Of a stretch of 45,285 nt of DNA, positions 1 to 8,093 are shown piece after piece (the first letter of the stretch is position 1; each line of letters opens with the position of its first letter). Location of the stretch: the NCBI GenBank assembly GCA_038250235.1, contig JBBSCO010000020.1:1-45285 (forward strand), read 5' to 3'. Origin of the DNA: JAAUTS01 sp038250235 (GTDB lineage: Bacteria > Verrucomicrobiota > Verrucomicrobiia > Methylacidiphilales > JAAUTS01). The notes under the pieces were generated by a model. It had not been told where the DNA came from, made no database searches, and worked only from the letters and a program-made list of their open reading frames with translations. The translations under genes were made by a program, and so were the position numbers.

Positions 1-1
1 C

Positions 2-778
2 CGTCCCCTGGCCTTTGACCCTTACGAGAAAAACAACCAGACAGGGGCATTCATTCTCATTGACCGCATCAACAACGCGACCGTTGCGGCAGGCATGATC
101 CTTGACAGGATTGTTTTACCAGAGAGCCTCCCTGAAAAAGCTCCGGTATCCAAAAACATTACAATCGAAAACAACCTGGTTCTTACCGAGGACAGGCAGC
201 GGCTTTTCGGGCAGAAAGGTGTTACCCTATGGCTGACCGGCCTGAGTGGTTCTGGGAAATCGGCCATTGCCAAACGGTTGGAAAAATCCCTGGTGGAGTC
301 TGGACACGCAGCGTTTATTCTGGATGGAGACAATATCCGGCATGGACTGAACAGGGATCTTGGGTTTGAACCGGAAGATCGTTCTGAAAACATCAGGCGC
401 ATCAGTGAAGTGGCCAAATTGTTTAATCAGGCCGGAATCATAGTCATTACTGCATTTATCTCACCCTACCAAAAAGATCGTGCAGAAGCCCGCGAGATCA
501 TCGGATCGGGCAGTTTTGTAGAGGTTTTTGTGGATGCACCGATTGAGGTCTGCGAATCCCGTGATCCTAAAGGACTCTACAAAAAGGCAAGGGCGGGAGA
601 AATTCCCAACTTTACCGGAATAAGTGACCCTTACGAGGCACCTGACAATCCGGAAGTTCATTTGAATACCTCCCTCCTGTCGCTGGACGAATCCGCGGAA
701 AAACTCCTGACGCATGTGCAGATCGTTTCCGATCCTGGAAACCTACAGCCGCTGGAGGAGGATCAGGGTGGAATTTAA
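2..778 (+). CDS. cysNC: CysNC C-terminal part: sulfate adenylyltransferase large subunit fused to APS kinase (5' truncated by window)
   Basis: The frame is open from base 2, so the gene begins outside the window. The first ~50 residues match the last beta-barrel of the GTPase-like CysN (TGAFILIDR, then NATVAAGMI). They are followed by an adenylylsulfate kinase domain with Walker A GLSGSGKS (about 239-262), the DGDNIRHGLN APS-binding segment and FISPYQKDR. CysN with CysD makes APS from sulfate and ATP; the kinase domain phosphorylates APS to PAPS for cytoplasmic sulfate assimilation or sulfation. The fused form is common in Gram-negative bacteria. An internal ATG at 95 could be mistaken for a start, but the homology runs through it. 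It ends 3 bp before the convergent tatD gene, with no room for a separate terminator. cysD would be expected just to the left, outside the window. Confidence 0.95.
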   Translation, partial: RPLAFDPYEKNNQTGAFILIDRINNATVAAGMILDRIVLPESLPEKAPVSKNITIENNLVLTEDRQRLFGQKGVTLWLTGLSGSGKSAIAKRLEKSLVESGHAAFILDGDNIRHGLNRDLGFEPEDRSENIRRISEVAKLFNQAGIIVITAFISPYQKDRAEAREIIGSGSFVEVFVDAPIEVCESRDPKGLYKKARAGEIPNFTGISDPYEAPDNPEVHLNTSLLSLDESAEKLLTHVQIVSDPGNLQPLEEDQGGI

Positions 779-781
779 TGG

Positions 782-1603
782 CTAGTTTCCAAGCCTGAAA
801 AAAGTGTGACTGGTCCGCCAGAGTTCCTCCCGGAGCTCTTCTTCCTCGATCATTCTTTCTTCGGAAAGCCGGGAGGCGATCCCGGCAACATACGCAGGTT
901 CGCAGCGTTTCCCCCGGAAGGGAACGGGGGCAAGATAGGGACAGTCGGTTTCGATCATGTAGCTGCCTGGAGGAAGGGAGCGCGCGGTTTGGCGCACGAC
1001 TTCTGCATTCTTAAAGGTAATGATGCCGGTAAATGAAACCAGATGTCCGAGACGGAATAGTTCGGCTGCCTGTTCATGGCTGCCTCCAAAGCAGTGGAAA
1101 ACAGCCTTCAATCGTCCCGTGTAGCCACCCAGTATCCTCACTGTGTCTTCCCAACTATCCCTCTGGTGCACGATGATATTGAGTCCATGACGTGCGGCCA
1201 TTTCCAACTGTGCCCTGAAAAAAAAAGACTGCTTATTCTTGATCTGTCCGACGCGTTGTTGATGGTCTTCTGGGCTTTCGTTTTCGAATCGCTCCGATAG
1301 GTAATGATAGTCCGTTCCGCATTCTCCTACGGCTGCAACCTTGGGGTGACCCAGAAAGGGTTCGAGTTGGGCCAGAGTTTCTTCACTTTCCTCTTCGACA
1401 TTTCCGGGATGGATGCCGATCGCTGCATAAATCTGAGGATAACGTTCGGCCAGGTGGATGGCTGAGAGGCTGGATTTTAATCCGGTACCGATCGTAATGA
1501 TTTTTTCAACCCCGGCTTTTGCGGCCCTGTCCAGAATATGGGGAAGATCGTGTTCGAAATCTGGAAAATCGAGATGAGCGTGGGTATCGACCAAGCCCTT
1601 CAT
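782..1603 (-). CDS. tatD: TatD-family metal-dependent hydrolase (DNase)
   Basis: The 273-residue product is a TIM-barrel metallo-hydrolase of the TatD/YcfH family, which includes 3'-5' exonucleases and other phosphoesterases. The metal-ligand motifs are in order: DTHAHLDF at the N terminus, the glutamate of AAVGECGTD, HQRDSW, FHCFGG and ETDCPYLAP. I chose the start at 1603, giving MKGLVDTHAHLDF. That ATG overlaps the upstream gene's stop as ATGA, indicating translational coupling, and the HxH motif sits where it normally does. A longer in-frame start at 1645 would add 14 unrelated residues. The second half between GTDYH and AARHG has a slightly longer linker than usual. The exact substrate cannot be told from sequence. 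Confidence 0.9.
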   Translation of the reverse strand: MKGLVDTHAHLDFPDFEHDLPHILDRAAKAGVEKIITIGTGLKSSLSAIHLAERYPQIYAAIGIHPGNVEEESEETLAQLEPFLGHPKVAAVGECGTDYHYLSERFENESPEDHQQRVGQIKNKQSFFFRAQLEMAARHGLNIIVHQRDSWEDTVRILGGYTGRLKAVFHCFGGSHEQAAELFRLGHLVSFTGIITFKNAEVVRQTARSLPPGSYMIETDCPYLAPVPFRGKRCEPAYVAGIASRLSEERMIEEEELREELWRTSHTFFRLGN

Positions 1604-2040
1604 GCCTGGACATTGAGCAGTGCTTTGGCCCGTGATTGGGACCAACTGAAAAGGGCTGCAAGTGTGGGCAGATGGCCCGGATCGGAAGAGGGTAATGCTT
1701 CAAGGCGCAAAATATAAAGTTCGAGCATGGGTGCCTCAGCCAGTAAAAGATTTTTGGACTCTTTAAGAAACTCGACCAGATAGGTGAACCGTTGGGCATG
1801 TTCCGGGAGTTCGACTTCCGTGGCCTGTAACTCAAGTATCTGGCTCTGCATGGAACTAAGGAGGGAGGGGGCCGTCAATCCCTCGGTAGCGGGTTTGGCA
1901 ACAAAGCTCTCCTTGTTTTTCATTCTCTTCAAGGATGTGCGGAAAACGGAGATGAATAATCCGCCCATCACCAAAATGCCCAAAAAAATAACCGCATAGG
2001 TGATGGTAAGAAAGGTCGGCACTTGCATGCCAACCATCAT
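1600..2040 (-). CDS. small single-pass membrane protein of unknown function
   Basis: I do not recognise the family. After the start there is one strongly hydrophobic segment (about TITYAVIFLGILVMGGLFISVF) followed by a basic FRTSLKRMKNK stop-transfer stretch, so the ~125-residue remainder probably faces the cytoplasm. That part is alpha-helical and leucine/glutamate rich (SQILELQATEVELPEHAQRF; LLLAEAPMLELYILRLEAL). ATG codons at 2040, 2037 and 2028 and a TTG at 2064 are all possible starts; none has a strong Shine-Dalgarno sequence. The 3' end overlaps tatD by 4 bp, so the two are probably translated from one message. Confidence 0.6.
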   Translation of the reverse strand: MMVGMQVPTFLTITYAVIFLGILVMGGLFISVFRTSLKRMKNKESFVAKPATEGLTAPSLLSSMQSQILELQATEVELPEHAQRFTYLVEFLKESKNLLLAEAPMLELYILRLEALPSSDPGHLPTLAALFSWSQSRAKALLNVQA

Positions 2041-2121
2041 GCAAATAGTACCGTTATACTTCAAGCATACATTCGCGTTTTAGGCTTGGCATCAGGCTAA
2101 GACTGCGTAGCTGAATAGAGT

Positions 2122-2514
2122 ATGAAATCCAAATCCATTATCCATTCTGCTGGGGCGCCGGGGGCCGTCGGCCCTTATTCACAGGCCACTTCCTTCGGGG
2201 AATTGCTCTTCACAGCAGGGCAGATACCTCTGGACCCTGTTTCTGGTCAGTTGGTAGGGGGCGGAATTGAAGACCAAACCCGAAGGGTTCTGTTGAATCT
2301 TGAGGCTGTTCTGGAGGCAGGAGGATCGGACTTATCACGGGTCTTGAAAACAACCGTTTTTCTCACCGACCTTGGTGATTTTACCGCCATGAACAGCGTG
2401 TACGCAGATTTTTTCAAGGAATCTCCACCGGCGCGTTCGACCGTCCAGGTTTCTGCACTGCCTAAAGCCGCGATTGTGGAAATTGAAGCAATCGCCTTCA
2501 GGAGTCACTTATGA
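2122..2514 (+). CDS. ridA: RidA family reactive enamine/imine deaminase
   Basis: The 130-residue product has the full length and character of the RidA/YjgF/YER057c/UK114 family: APGAVGPYSQA near the N terminus, GQIPLDP, and PARSTVQVSALPK with the conserved arginine that contacts the substrate carboxylate, then VEIEAIA at the end. Family members act as cytoplasmic trimers that hydrolyse reactive 2-aminoacrylate-type enamines to ketoacids and ammonia. The stop overlaps the pyrE start by 4 bp (ATGA at 2511), so ridA and pyrE form a translationally coupled pair. RidA genes next to pyrimidine genes are common, though the functional link is unclear. It is transcribed away from the preceding minus-strand pair. 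Confidence 0.93.
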   Translation: MKSKSIIHSAGAPGAVGPYSQATSFGELLFTAGQIPLDPVSGQLVGGGIEDQTRRVLLNLEAVLEAGGSDLSRVLKTTVFLTDLGDFTAMNSVYADFFKESPPARSTVQVSALPKAAIVEIEAIAFRSHL

Positions 2515-3077
2515 CATCCGATCAACTGCTTCAAAAATTCAAAGAATGCGGTGCTCTGCTGGAGGGACATTTCGTTCTGCGCTCCGGACTTCACAGCCGC
2601 CATTTTTTCCAGTGTGCCCACCTGCTACAATACCCAGTGCTGGCCGATGAAATAAGTGCCGCATTGGCGGAAAAATTGAAAAGCGTTGCAGTGGATACAA
2701 TCGTCTCGCCCGCCATGGGTGGTATTCTCGTGGGACATGACCTGGGCCGACATCTGGGGAAAAAGCATATTTTTGCCGAAAAAAACGAAGGCAGACTTGT
2801 TATTCGCCGTTTCCCTGTCATTCCCGGAGCCCGTTACCTGGTGGCGGAGGATGTGGTGACAACGGGCAGCGCTGTCAACGAAACCTGTGCACTGGTGCGT
2901 GAAGGTGGGGGTATTGTCGAAGCTGTGGCCTGTCTGGTGGATCGCAGCGGGTCTGATAAACCGGATTTTGGGGCTCCCTTCATCGCACTTCTCCAAATCA
3001 AAGTGGAGACTTTTTCCCCGGACAATCTTCCAGAAGATTTGAAGAACATTGCAGCCACAAAACCCGGCAGTAAATAG
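2511..3077 (+). CDS. pyrE: orotate phosphoribosyltransferase
   Basis: The 188-residue protein has the type I phosphoribosyltransferase PRPP-binding signature YLVAEDVVTTGSAVNE, preceded by HLLQYP and SPAMGGILVGHDLGR. The FAEKNEGRLVIRR segment corresponds to the lysine-bearing flexible loop region. It converts orotate and PRPP to orotidine 5'-phosphate in de novo pyrimidine synthesis. The length fits the short bacterial OPRT class. Its start codon overlaps the ridA stop. A strong hairpin follows about 100 bp after the stop and separates it from the convergent pilC. Confidence 0.92.
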   Translation: MTSDQLLQKFKECGALLEGHFVLRSGLHSRHFFQCAHLLQYPVLADEISAALAEKLKSVAVDTIVSPAMGGILVGHDLGRHLGKKHIFAEKNEGRLVIRRFPVIPGARYLVAEDVVTTGSAVNETCALVREGGGIVEAVACLVDRSGSDKPDFGAPFIALLQIKVETFSPDNLPEDLKNIAATKPGSK

Positions 3078-3179
3078 TCTTCCGCCGGGCTTCCATTAAA
3101 GACATTCGCATTTTCCAACAGGTGAAACCAAATGCCCTCTGTTTAGGCGACTTTTCACAGGCGTACCCAGCCTGACATA

Positions 3180-3216
3180 AAAAAGCTGCCGTACTCGCCA
3201 GAGTCGGCAGCTTTTT
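3180..3216. terminator. bidirectional intrinsic terminator between pyrE and pilC
   Basis: A 12-bp perfect inverted repeat, AAAAAGCTGCCG (3180-3191) and CGGCAGCTTTTT (3205-3216), closes a 13-nt region that itself pairs ACTC with GAGT. The A-run on one side and T-run on the other give a U-tract in either direction. It lies between convergent pyrE and pilC, so it can end both transcripts. Confidence 0.9.
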
Positions 3217-3247
3217 CGAGAAGGATTTTATTTTCCGCCGGAGCCGA

Positions 3248-4546
3248 TCAGGCTCCGGTCAACTGGGTGATGATGCTGATCAGCGGCAAGAACAGGGCGA
3301 CGACAATAGTCCCGACCACGACGGCCAGAAAGACAATCATAATAGGTTCCAAAAGTGATGTTAGACCTGCGACCGTCACGTCCACTTCTTCCTCGTATAC
3401 ATCCGCCACCTTGGTCAACATGTCGGGCAACTGACCGGTTTCTTCACCGACCTGGATCATGCTGACTACCATGGGAGGAAAGAGGCCGCTGGCTTCCAAG
3501 GGACCGACCATGGATTCACCTTCTTTGACGCTGTCGTGGATTTTCGAAATGGCATCGGAGATGATAAAATTACCTGAGGTTTCTTTCGTAATATTCAGAG
3601 CCTGGAGAATGGGAACACCGCTTGAAACCAAGGTTCCCAAAGTCCGCGAGAAACGGGCAATGGATGTTTTGCTGATGAGATCACCAAACAAGGGCATTCT
3701 GAGCTTTAAACGGTCAAGAACCATTGTGCCGGCAGGGGTGCTGGAAAAAATCTTCCATGCGACCACCAGCAACACAATCAATATGGGGAGATAGGGAATC
3801 GGAAGGCTGCTGCCTGGGAATTGCGGGACTGAAGGAGGCCAACAGAGATACTGAACCGAGCGGCTGATATTAATGACGATCTGGGTAAGGAGGGGCAGCT
3901 CTTTGTCTCCGAGCATGTCTTTGAAGATCGCTTCAAACTTGGGAACAATGAAAAGTAGCAGAAAGGTCAGGATACCCACGGCGATCACCAGAACCACAAT
4001 CGGATAGACCATGGCTGAAATGACTTTTCCGCGGATGCGTTGGGACTTTTCCTGGAACTCAGCCAGACGGGTCAGGACGATTTCGAGAACCCCGCCCAGC
4101 TCACCTGCTTTGACCATATTGACGTAGAGCTTGTTGAAGACTCCGGGATGCTGGGCCAGTGCTTCGGAGAAAGTGTTGCCGCTTTCTACGGAATCCGAGA
4201 GGTTAACCATTGCATTGCGCAGAGCGACATTTTTTTCCTGTTTGATCAGGGTCTTCAAACTACGGAGAAGGGGGAGACCGGCGTCAATCAGGGTGGCCAA
4301 CTGGCGGGTGAAGACCATAAGGATTTTGCCTTTGACTTTGGGTGTGCCAAAACTGAAGGACTTCTTGCCGGTGTCCCTGGCACCCATAGAGCTTGAGACG
4401 CTTGAAGCGGTTCCCTGCACGACACTGGTCGGGAAAAACCCTTTTTGTTTGACCAGAGCAGTTGCCTCCGCCGTGTTGGCGGCATCAATGCTGCCAGTGG
4501 TTTGTTTTCCTGTGGAATCGACGGCTGTATAATTAAAGATTGGCAT
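3248..4546 (-). CDS. pilC: type IV pilus / type II secretion inner-membrane platform protein (PilC/GspF family)
   Basis: The 432-residue product starts with MPIFNYTAVDSTGKQTTGSI, the typical N terminus of PilC/GspF. It carries two GspF cytoplasmic domains (about 70-200 and 290-415), each followed by hydrophobic segments (ISAMVYPIVVLVIAVGILTF and PIMIVFLAVVVGTIVVALF). These proteins form the inner-membrane platform on which the PilB/GspE ATPase acts. A proline-rich insert (about residues 237-255, containing CWPPSVPQFPGSSLPIPYLP) lies before the middle hydrophobic segment and makes it ~20 residues longer than usual. It is the last gene of a pilB-pilB-pilC run, 50 bp after the second ATPase. No pilin, PilT or PilM-Q genes are nearby. 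Confidence 0.92.
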   Translation of the reverse strand: MPIFNYTAVDSTGKQTTGSIDAANTAEATALVKQKGFFPTSVVQGTASSVSSSMGARDTGKKSFSFGTPKVKGKILMVFTRQLATLIDAGLPLLRSLKTLIKQEKNVALRNAMVNLSDSVESGNTFSEALAQHPGVFNKLYVNMVKAGELGGVLEIVLTRLAEFQEKSQRIRGKVISAMVYPIVVLVIAVGILTFLLLFIVPKFEAIFKDMLGDKELPLLTQIVINISRSVQYLCWPPSVPQFPGSSLPIPYLPILIVLLVVAWKIFSSTPAGTMVLDRLKLRMPLFGDLISKTSIARFSRTLGTLVSSGVPILQALNITKETSGNFIISDAISKIHDSVKEGESMVGPLEASGLFPPMVVSMIQVGEETGQLPDMLTKVADVYEEEVDVTVAGLTSLLEPIMIVFLAVVVGTIVVALFLPLISIITQLTGA

Positions 4547-4596
4547 AGTCGTACGTTATTAAGTTTTTTTCAATGTTCCAAAAGGGACACAGGTAT

Positions 4597-6276
4597 TCAG
4601 GTATATTTGATGACTTCCTCAATGGTTGTTTCTCCGTCGAAAATGCTGCGTAAACCATCCTGTCTTAAAGTCGTCATCCCCAGTTCAATCGCTTTTTGCC
4701 GGATGACCACGGTCGGGGCCTTGTTGTTAATGAGCTGGCGGATCGGTTCTTTAACATCCAAAAGCTCATAGATACCTTTACGTCCTTTGTATCCGGTTTG
4801 ATTGCAGGCTTCACATCCCTGTCCGTAATAGAAGGACTTGTCACCCACATCGTGCGCTGTAAGGCCGATTTGTGCAAGCACGCTTTCCGTCGGCTCAAAG
4901 GGTGTTTTGCACTTGGGACAAATTTTACGTATTAGCCGCTGCCCGAGAACCCCCTCCAGGGTTGCGGAAATAAGGAAGGGCTCGACTCCCATATCGATCA
5001 GGCGGGTCACCGCTCCTGGGGCATCATTGGTGTGCAAACTGGTCAAGACCAAATGTCCCGTGAGTGATGCTTGGATGGCTATCTGGGCGGTTTCCAAGTC
5101 GCGTGTTTCCCCCACGAGTATCCGGTCGGGGTCCTGTCTCAAAAAGGCACGGAGGGCTCTGGCAAAGGTCAAACCGATGCTTTCGTGTGCCTGTAGTTGC
5201 ATGATGCCTTCCAGTTCATACTCTACAGGATCTTCCACCGTAAGAATTTTGACATCAATCGTGTTGATGGCACGGATGCAGGAATAAAGAGTTGTGGTTT
5301 TTCCTGAGCCGGTTGGGCCGGTCACGATGAAAATGCCGTGGGGTTTCTGAATCGTTTCGGAAATATAGGATTTAATTGCGTCCGGCATTCCCAGCGCGTC
5401 CAAATCCAGATTCACGACACTGCGGTCCAAAACACGGAGCACCACACTTTCTCCATACTGGGTTGGAAGTGTGGAAACACGAAGATCAACCTGCCGGCCG
5501 GCCATGGTCGTCTGGATACGTCCGTCCTGCGGAACGCGGCGTTCAGCGATGTTCAGGCCGGCCATGACTTTGATGCGGGAAATGACGGGCAGTGCAAGTT
5601 TCTTGGGAGGAGGCGACATTTCATAAAGAGCGCCATCAACGCGATAGCGGATTTTAAACTCTTTTTCAAAGGGCTCAAAGTGAACGTCGCTGGCCTGTGC
5701 CTGGATGGCTTTGGCAATGACGGTGTTGACGTATTTGACGATCGGTGCGCTGCTGGCGACGGAGAGGCTGTCCTCGTCCAGGTTGTTGCCGGCCGACTCG
5801 GTTACTTCGCCCGCCAGCTGGTTTAAGAGTTCGTCTACCGATCCCTGCTCTGTCCCATAAAACTGGGCGATGTAGCCTTCGACTTGTGAAATCGGGGCCA
5901 GGATGACGGAGATCTCACGGCTGGTGGCAAAGCGAAGGTCTTCCACAGTCTGCTGATTCAGAGGATCCAGCATCGCCACCGTAATGGTTCCGGCGTCGAC
6001 AGCCACGGGCAGGGTGCCGTGCATGCGGACGGTTTTGGGCGGGATGGAAGAAAGCAATTCGGGTGTGAAATTGGCATTGGCCAGATCGTAAAAAGGCAGC
6101 CCCAAGCTGTCTGCCAGACGCTGCATGAGGCTTTCTTCCGTGAGAATCCCGTAATCAACGATTATCTTTTCGATTTGCTTACCGGAACGCTGTGCCTCCT
6201 CGAGAAGATCGGAAGCCTGATCCTCGTGGATGATTTCGTGATCACGGAGAAATGATACTAGCAGATGGGGATCCAT
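4597..6276 (-). CDS. pilB: GspE/PilB-type assembly ATPase, downstream copy
   Basis: The 559-residue product has an N-terminal MshEN domain (about 1-140), then a GspE ATPase. Walker A GPTGSGKT is at residues 320-327, the Asp-box VEDPVEYELEGI follows, the Walker B region reads RILVGETRD, and the His box is SLHTND. A zinc knuckle has C453/C456 and C488/C491. These hexamers power extension of type IV pili or type II pseudopili at the cytoplasmic face of the PilC/GspF platform. The usual Walker B segment (VGEIRD) is VGETRD here, a small deviation. It begins 2 bp after the stop of a paralogous ATPase gene. Assignment to pili rather than type II secretion rests on the PilC neighbour and is not certain. 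Confidence 0.9.
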   Translation of the reverse strand: MDPHLLVSFLRDHEIIHEDQASDLLEEAQRSGKQIEKIIVDYGILTEESLMQRLADSLGLPFYDLANANFTPELLSSIPPKTVRMHGTLPVAVDAGTITVAMLDPLNQQTVEDLRFATSREISVILAPISQVEGYIAQFYGTEQGSVDELLNQLAGEVTESAGNNLDEDSLSVASSAPIVKYVNTVIAKAIQAQASDVHFEPFEKEFKIRYRVDGALYEMSPPPKKLALPVISRIKVMAGLNIAERRVPQDGRIQTTMAGRQVDLRVSTLPTQYGESVVLRVLDRSVVNLDLDALGMPDAIKSYISETIQKPHGIFIVTGPTGSGKTTTLYSCIRAINTIDVKILTVEDPVEYELEGIMQLQAHESIGLTFARALRAFLRQDPDRILVGETRDLETAQIAIQASLTGHLVLTSLHTNDAPGAVTRLIDMGVEPFLISATLEGVLGQRLIRKICPKCKTPFEPTESVLAQIGLTAHDVGDKSFYYGQGCEACNQTGYKGRKGIYELLDVKEPIRQLINNKAPTVVIRQKAIELGMTTLRQDGLRSIFDGETTIEEVIKYT

Positions 6277-6278
6277 AA

Positions 6279-7985
6279 TCAGTCCTTGTCTCCCATGGTA
6301 GCGGCAATGACTTCTTCCGGAGTGGTCATACCGGCAACAACTTTGCGGATGCCGTCTTCGCGCAGGGTTCTCATTCCCAGATCACGGGCCCGCTGACGGA
6401 TGTGAGAAACACTGGCCTGATCATTGATGAGGTTCCGGATCTCGTCATCAACCAATAAAATTTCAAAAATCCCGGCACGACCCTTGTAGCCAGTGCCGCG
6501 GCAGTTGTCGCAGCCATGTCCCATACGGAAGTTGGCTTGGGCGACCTGGTTGGGGTTGAGGTTCAGCGCGCGTAATTCGATTTCCGAAGGGACGTAGCTT
6601 TGAACGCAATTTGGGCATACTTTACGGATAAGGCGCTGGGCCATAACGGCCCGGACTGAGGAAGAAACCAGGAAGGGTTTGACCCCGATATCACTCAGGC
6701 GGGTGACGGCACTGGGGGCATCATTGGTATGGAGCGTGCTGAAAACAAGGTGTCCGGTGAGGGAAGCATTGATGGCGATGGTGGCCGTTTCGACATCGCG
6801 AATTTCCCCTACCATGATGATGTTCGGAGCCTGCCGGAGCATGGCGCGGAGTGCGCTGGCGAAGGTCATGCCGACGTCGTGATTGACCTGAACCTGGTTG
6901 ATTCCGGCCATTTCGTACTCCACCGGATCCTCCACGGTGATCAGCTTGCGGTCTGGTTTGTTGAGCATGTTGAGGCACGCGTAGAGAGTCGTTGATTTAC
7001 CGGAACCTGTAGGCCCAGTAACAAGGAAGATCCCGTCAGGCAGTCCGAGGATGCGCTCCATCAGCAACTGGTCATCGGACAGAAATCCCAACTGTGGCAG
7101 ACCCAGGGTGAGGCCTGTTTTGTCCAGAATACGCATAACGATGGACTCGCCATGCACCGTCGGAATGGTGGAAACGCGCAGGTCGATGCTGCCACCGTCC
7201 TGGAGGGCCAGGGAAATACGTCCATCCTGGGGAAGACGTCTTTCAGCAATGCTGATGTTTCCCATGATTTTAATGCGACTGATGATGGTGGACTGCAGCC
7301 GTTTGGGAGGGTCCCGCATCTCCTGAAGTACACCATCCATGCGGTAACGCAGACGCAGACGTTTCTCAAGAGGTTCCAAATGGATATCGCTCGCCTTGAG
7401 ACGCTGGGCATCCATGATCATTCCGTAAACCATTTTGATGATCGGTGCATCGCCCTCCGCCGCATCGCCGCTCTCGCCTGACTCTGCATTGACTGTTTTG
7501 ACCTGGAGGTCATCGCCACTGTAGCTGTCGATTAACGCCTCAACCGATTCATCCGTGGCACCATAATAGCGGCTGATTGCCTGGTCAATCTTGTCCCCGG
7601 GGACAACAACGGGTTCGACATCCATTTTAAGGATGTAACGCAGGGCATCAAGGCTTTCAAAGTCTAGGGGATCAGAAATGGCGATCTGAATGGCATGGGC
7701 CATTTTATGGAGCGGTATCACACGATAGCGCTTTGCTTGGTTTTTTTTCAGCAGTTCCAGGGCGTCCTCATCGACCGATTCAAGCTCGGGCATGAACTCC
7801 ATACCGCAATCGGTTGCTATGGTCTGAAGGATATCGTTGCGGGTGACCTGGCCGGCTTTGACAAGTTCGTCGGCAACCGATTGTCCGCTGGAAGAGGCTT
7901 GCAGCCGGGCATTTGCGGCATCATCAGAAGTAATGAGGCCAGAATTGACGAGCAACTCGAGAATGTAATCGTCGTTGGCAGCCAT
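6279..7985 (-). CDS. pilB: GspE/PilB-type assembly ATPase, upstream copy
   Basis: This 568-residue paralog has the same architecture as the gene that follows it: an MshEN domain at 1-140, Walker A GPTGSGKS at 324-331, VEDPVEYEMAGI, IIMVGEIRD as Walker B, STLHTND, and zinc cysteines C457/C460 and C492/C495. The linker after the MshEN domain is acidic (NAESGESGDAAEGDA). The copies are clearly diverged, so this is an old duplication with probable specialisation. Neither resembles the shorter PilT retraction ATPase, which lacks the MshEN domain. It is likely first in a pilB-pilB-pilC operon, with 108 bp separating it from gatB upstream. Confidence 0.9.
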   Translation of the reverse strand: MAANDDYILELLVNSGLITSDDAANARLQASSSGQSVADELVKAGQVTRNDILQTIATDCGMEFMPELESVDEDALELLKKNQAKRYRVIPLHKMAHAIQIAISDPLDFESLDALRYILKMDVEPVVVPGDKIDQAISRYYGATDESVEALIDSYSGDDLQVKTVNAESGESGDAAEGDAPIIKMVYGMIMDAQRLKASDIHLEPLEKRLRLRYRMDGVLQEMRDPPKRLQSTIISRIKIMGNISIAERRLPQDGRISLALQDGGSIDLRVSTIPTVHGESIVMRILDKTGLTLGLPQLGFLSDDQLLMERILGLPDGIFLVTGPTGSGKSTTLYACLNMLNKPDRKLITVEDPVEYEMAGINQVQVNHDVGMTFASALRAMLRQAPNIIMVGEIRDVETATIAINASLTGHLVFSTLHTNDAPSAVTRLSDIGVKPFLVSSSVRAVMAQRLIRKVCPNCVQSYVPSEIELRALNLNPNQVAQANFRMGHGCDNCRGTGYKGRAGIFEILLVDDEIRNLINDQASVSHIRQRARDLGMRTLREDGIRKVVAGMTTPEEVIAATMGDKD

Positions 7986-8093
7986 TCGTTGAGTAGATTT
8001 AAGTGAAGAACAGGACGACTGCCAAGGAATTACTGCATCGACGGTAAAAATAGTAACTAGTTCGTGACCATCATGTATTTACATTGGCCAAAA

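Noticed and set aside
1604..1645. longer start for tatD
   Set aside because: It would overlap the upstream gene by 46 bp and add residues not found before the DTHAHLDF motif; the ATGA junction supports 1603.
6279..7985. PilT retraction ATPase
   Set aside because: The full MshEN domain and zinc knuckle are PilB/GspE features; PilT is shorter and lacks both.
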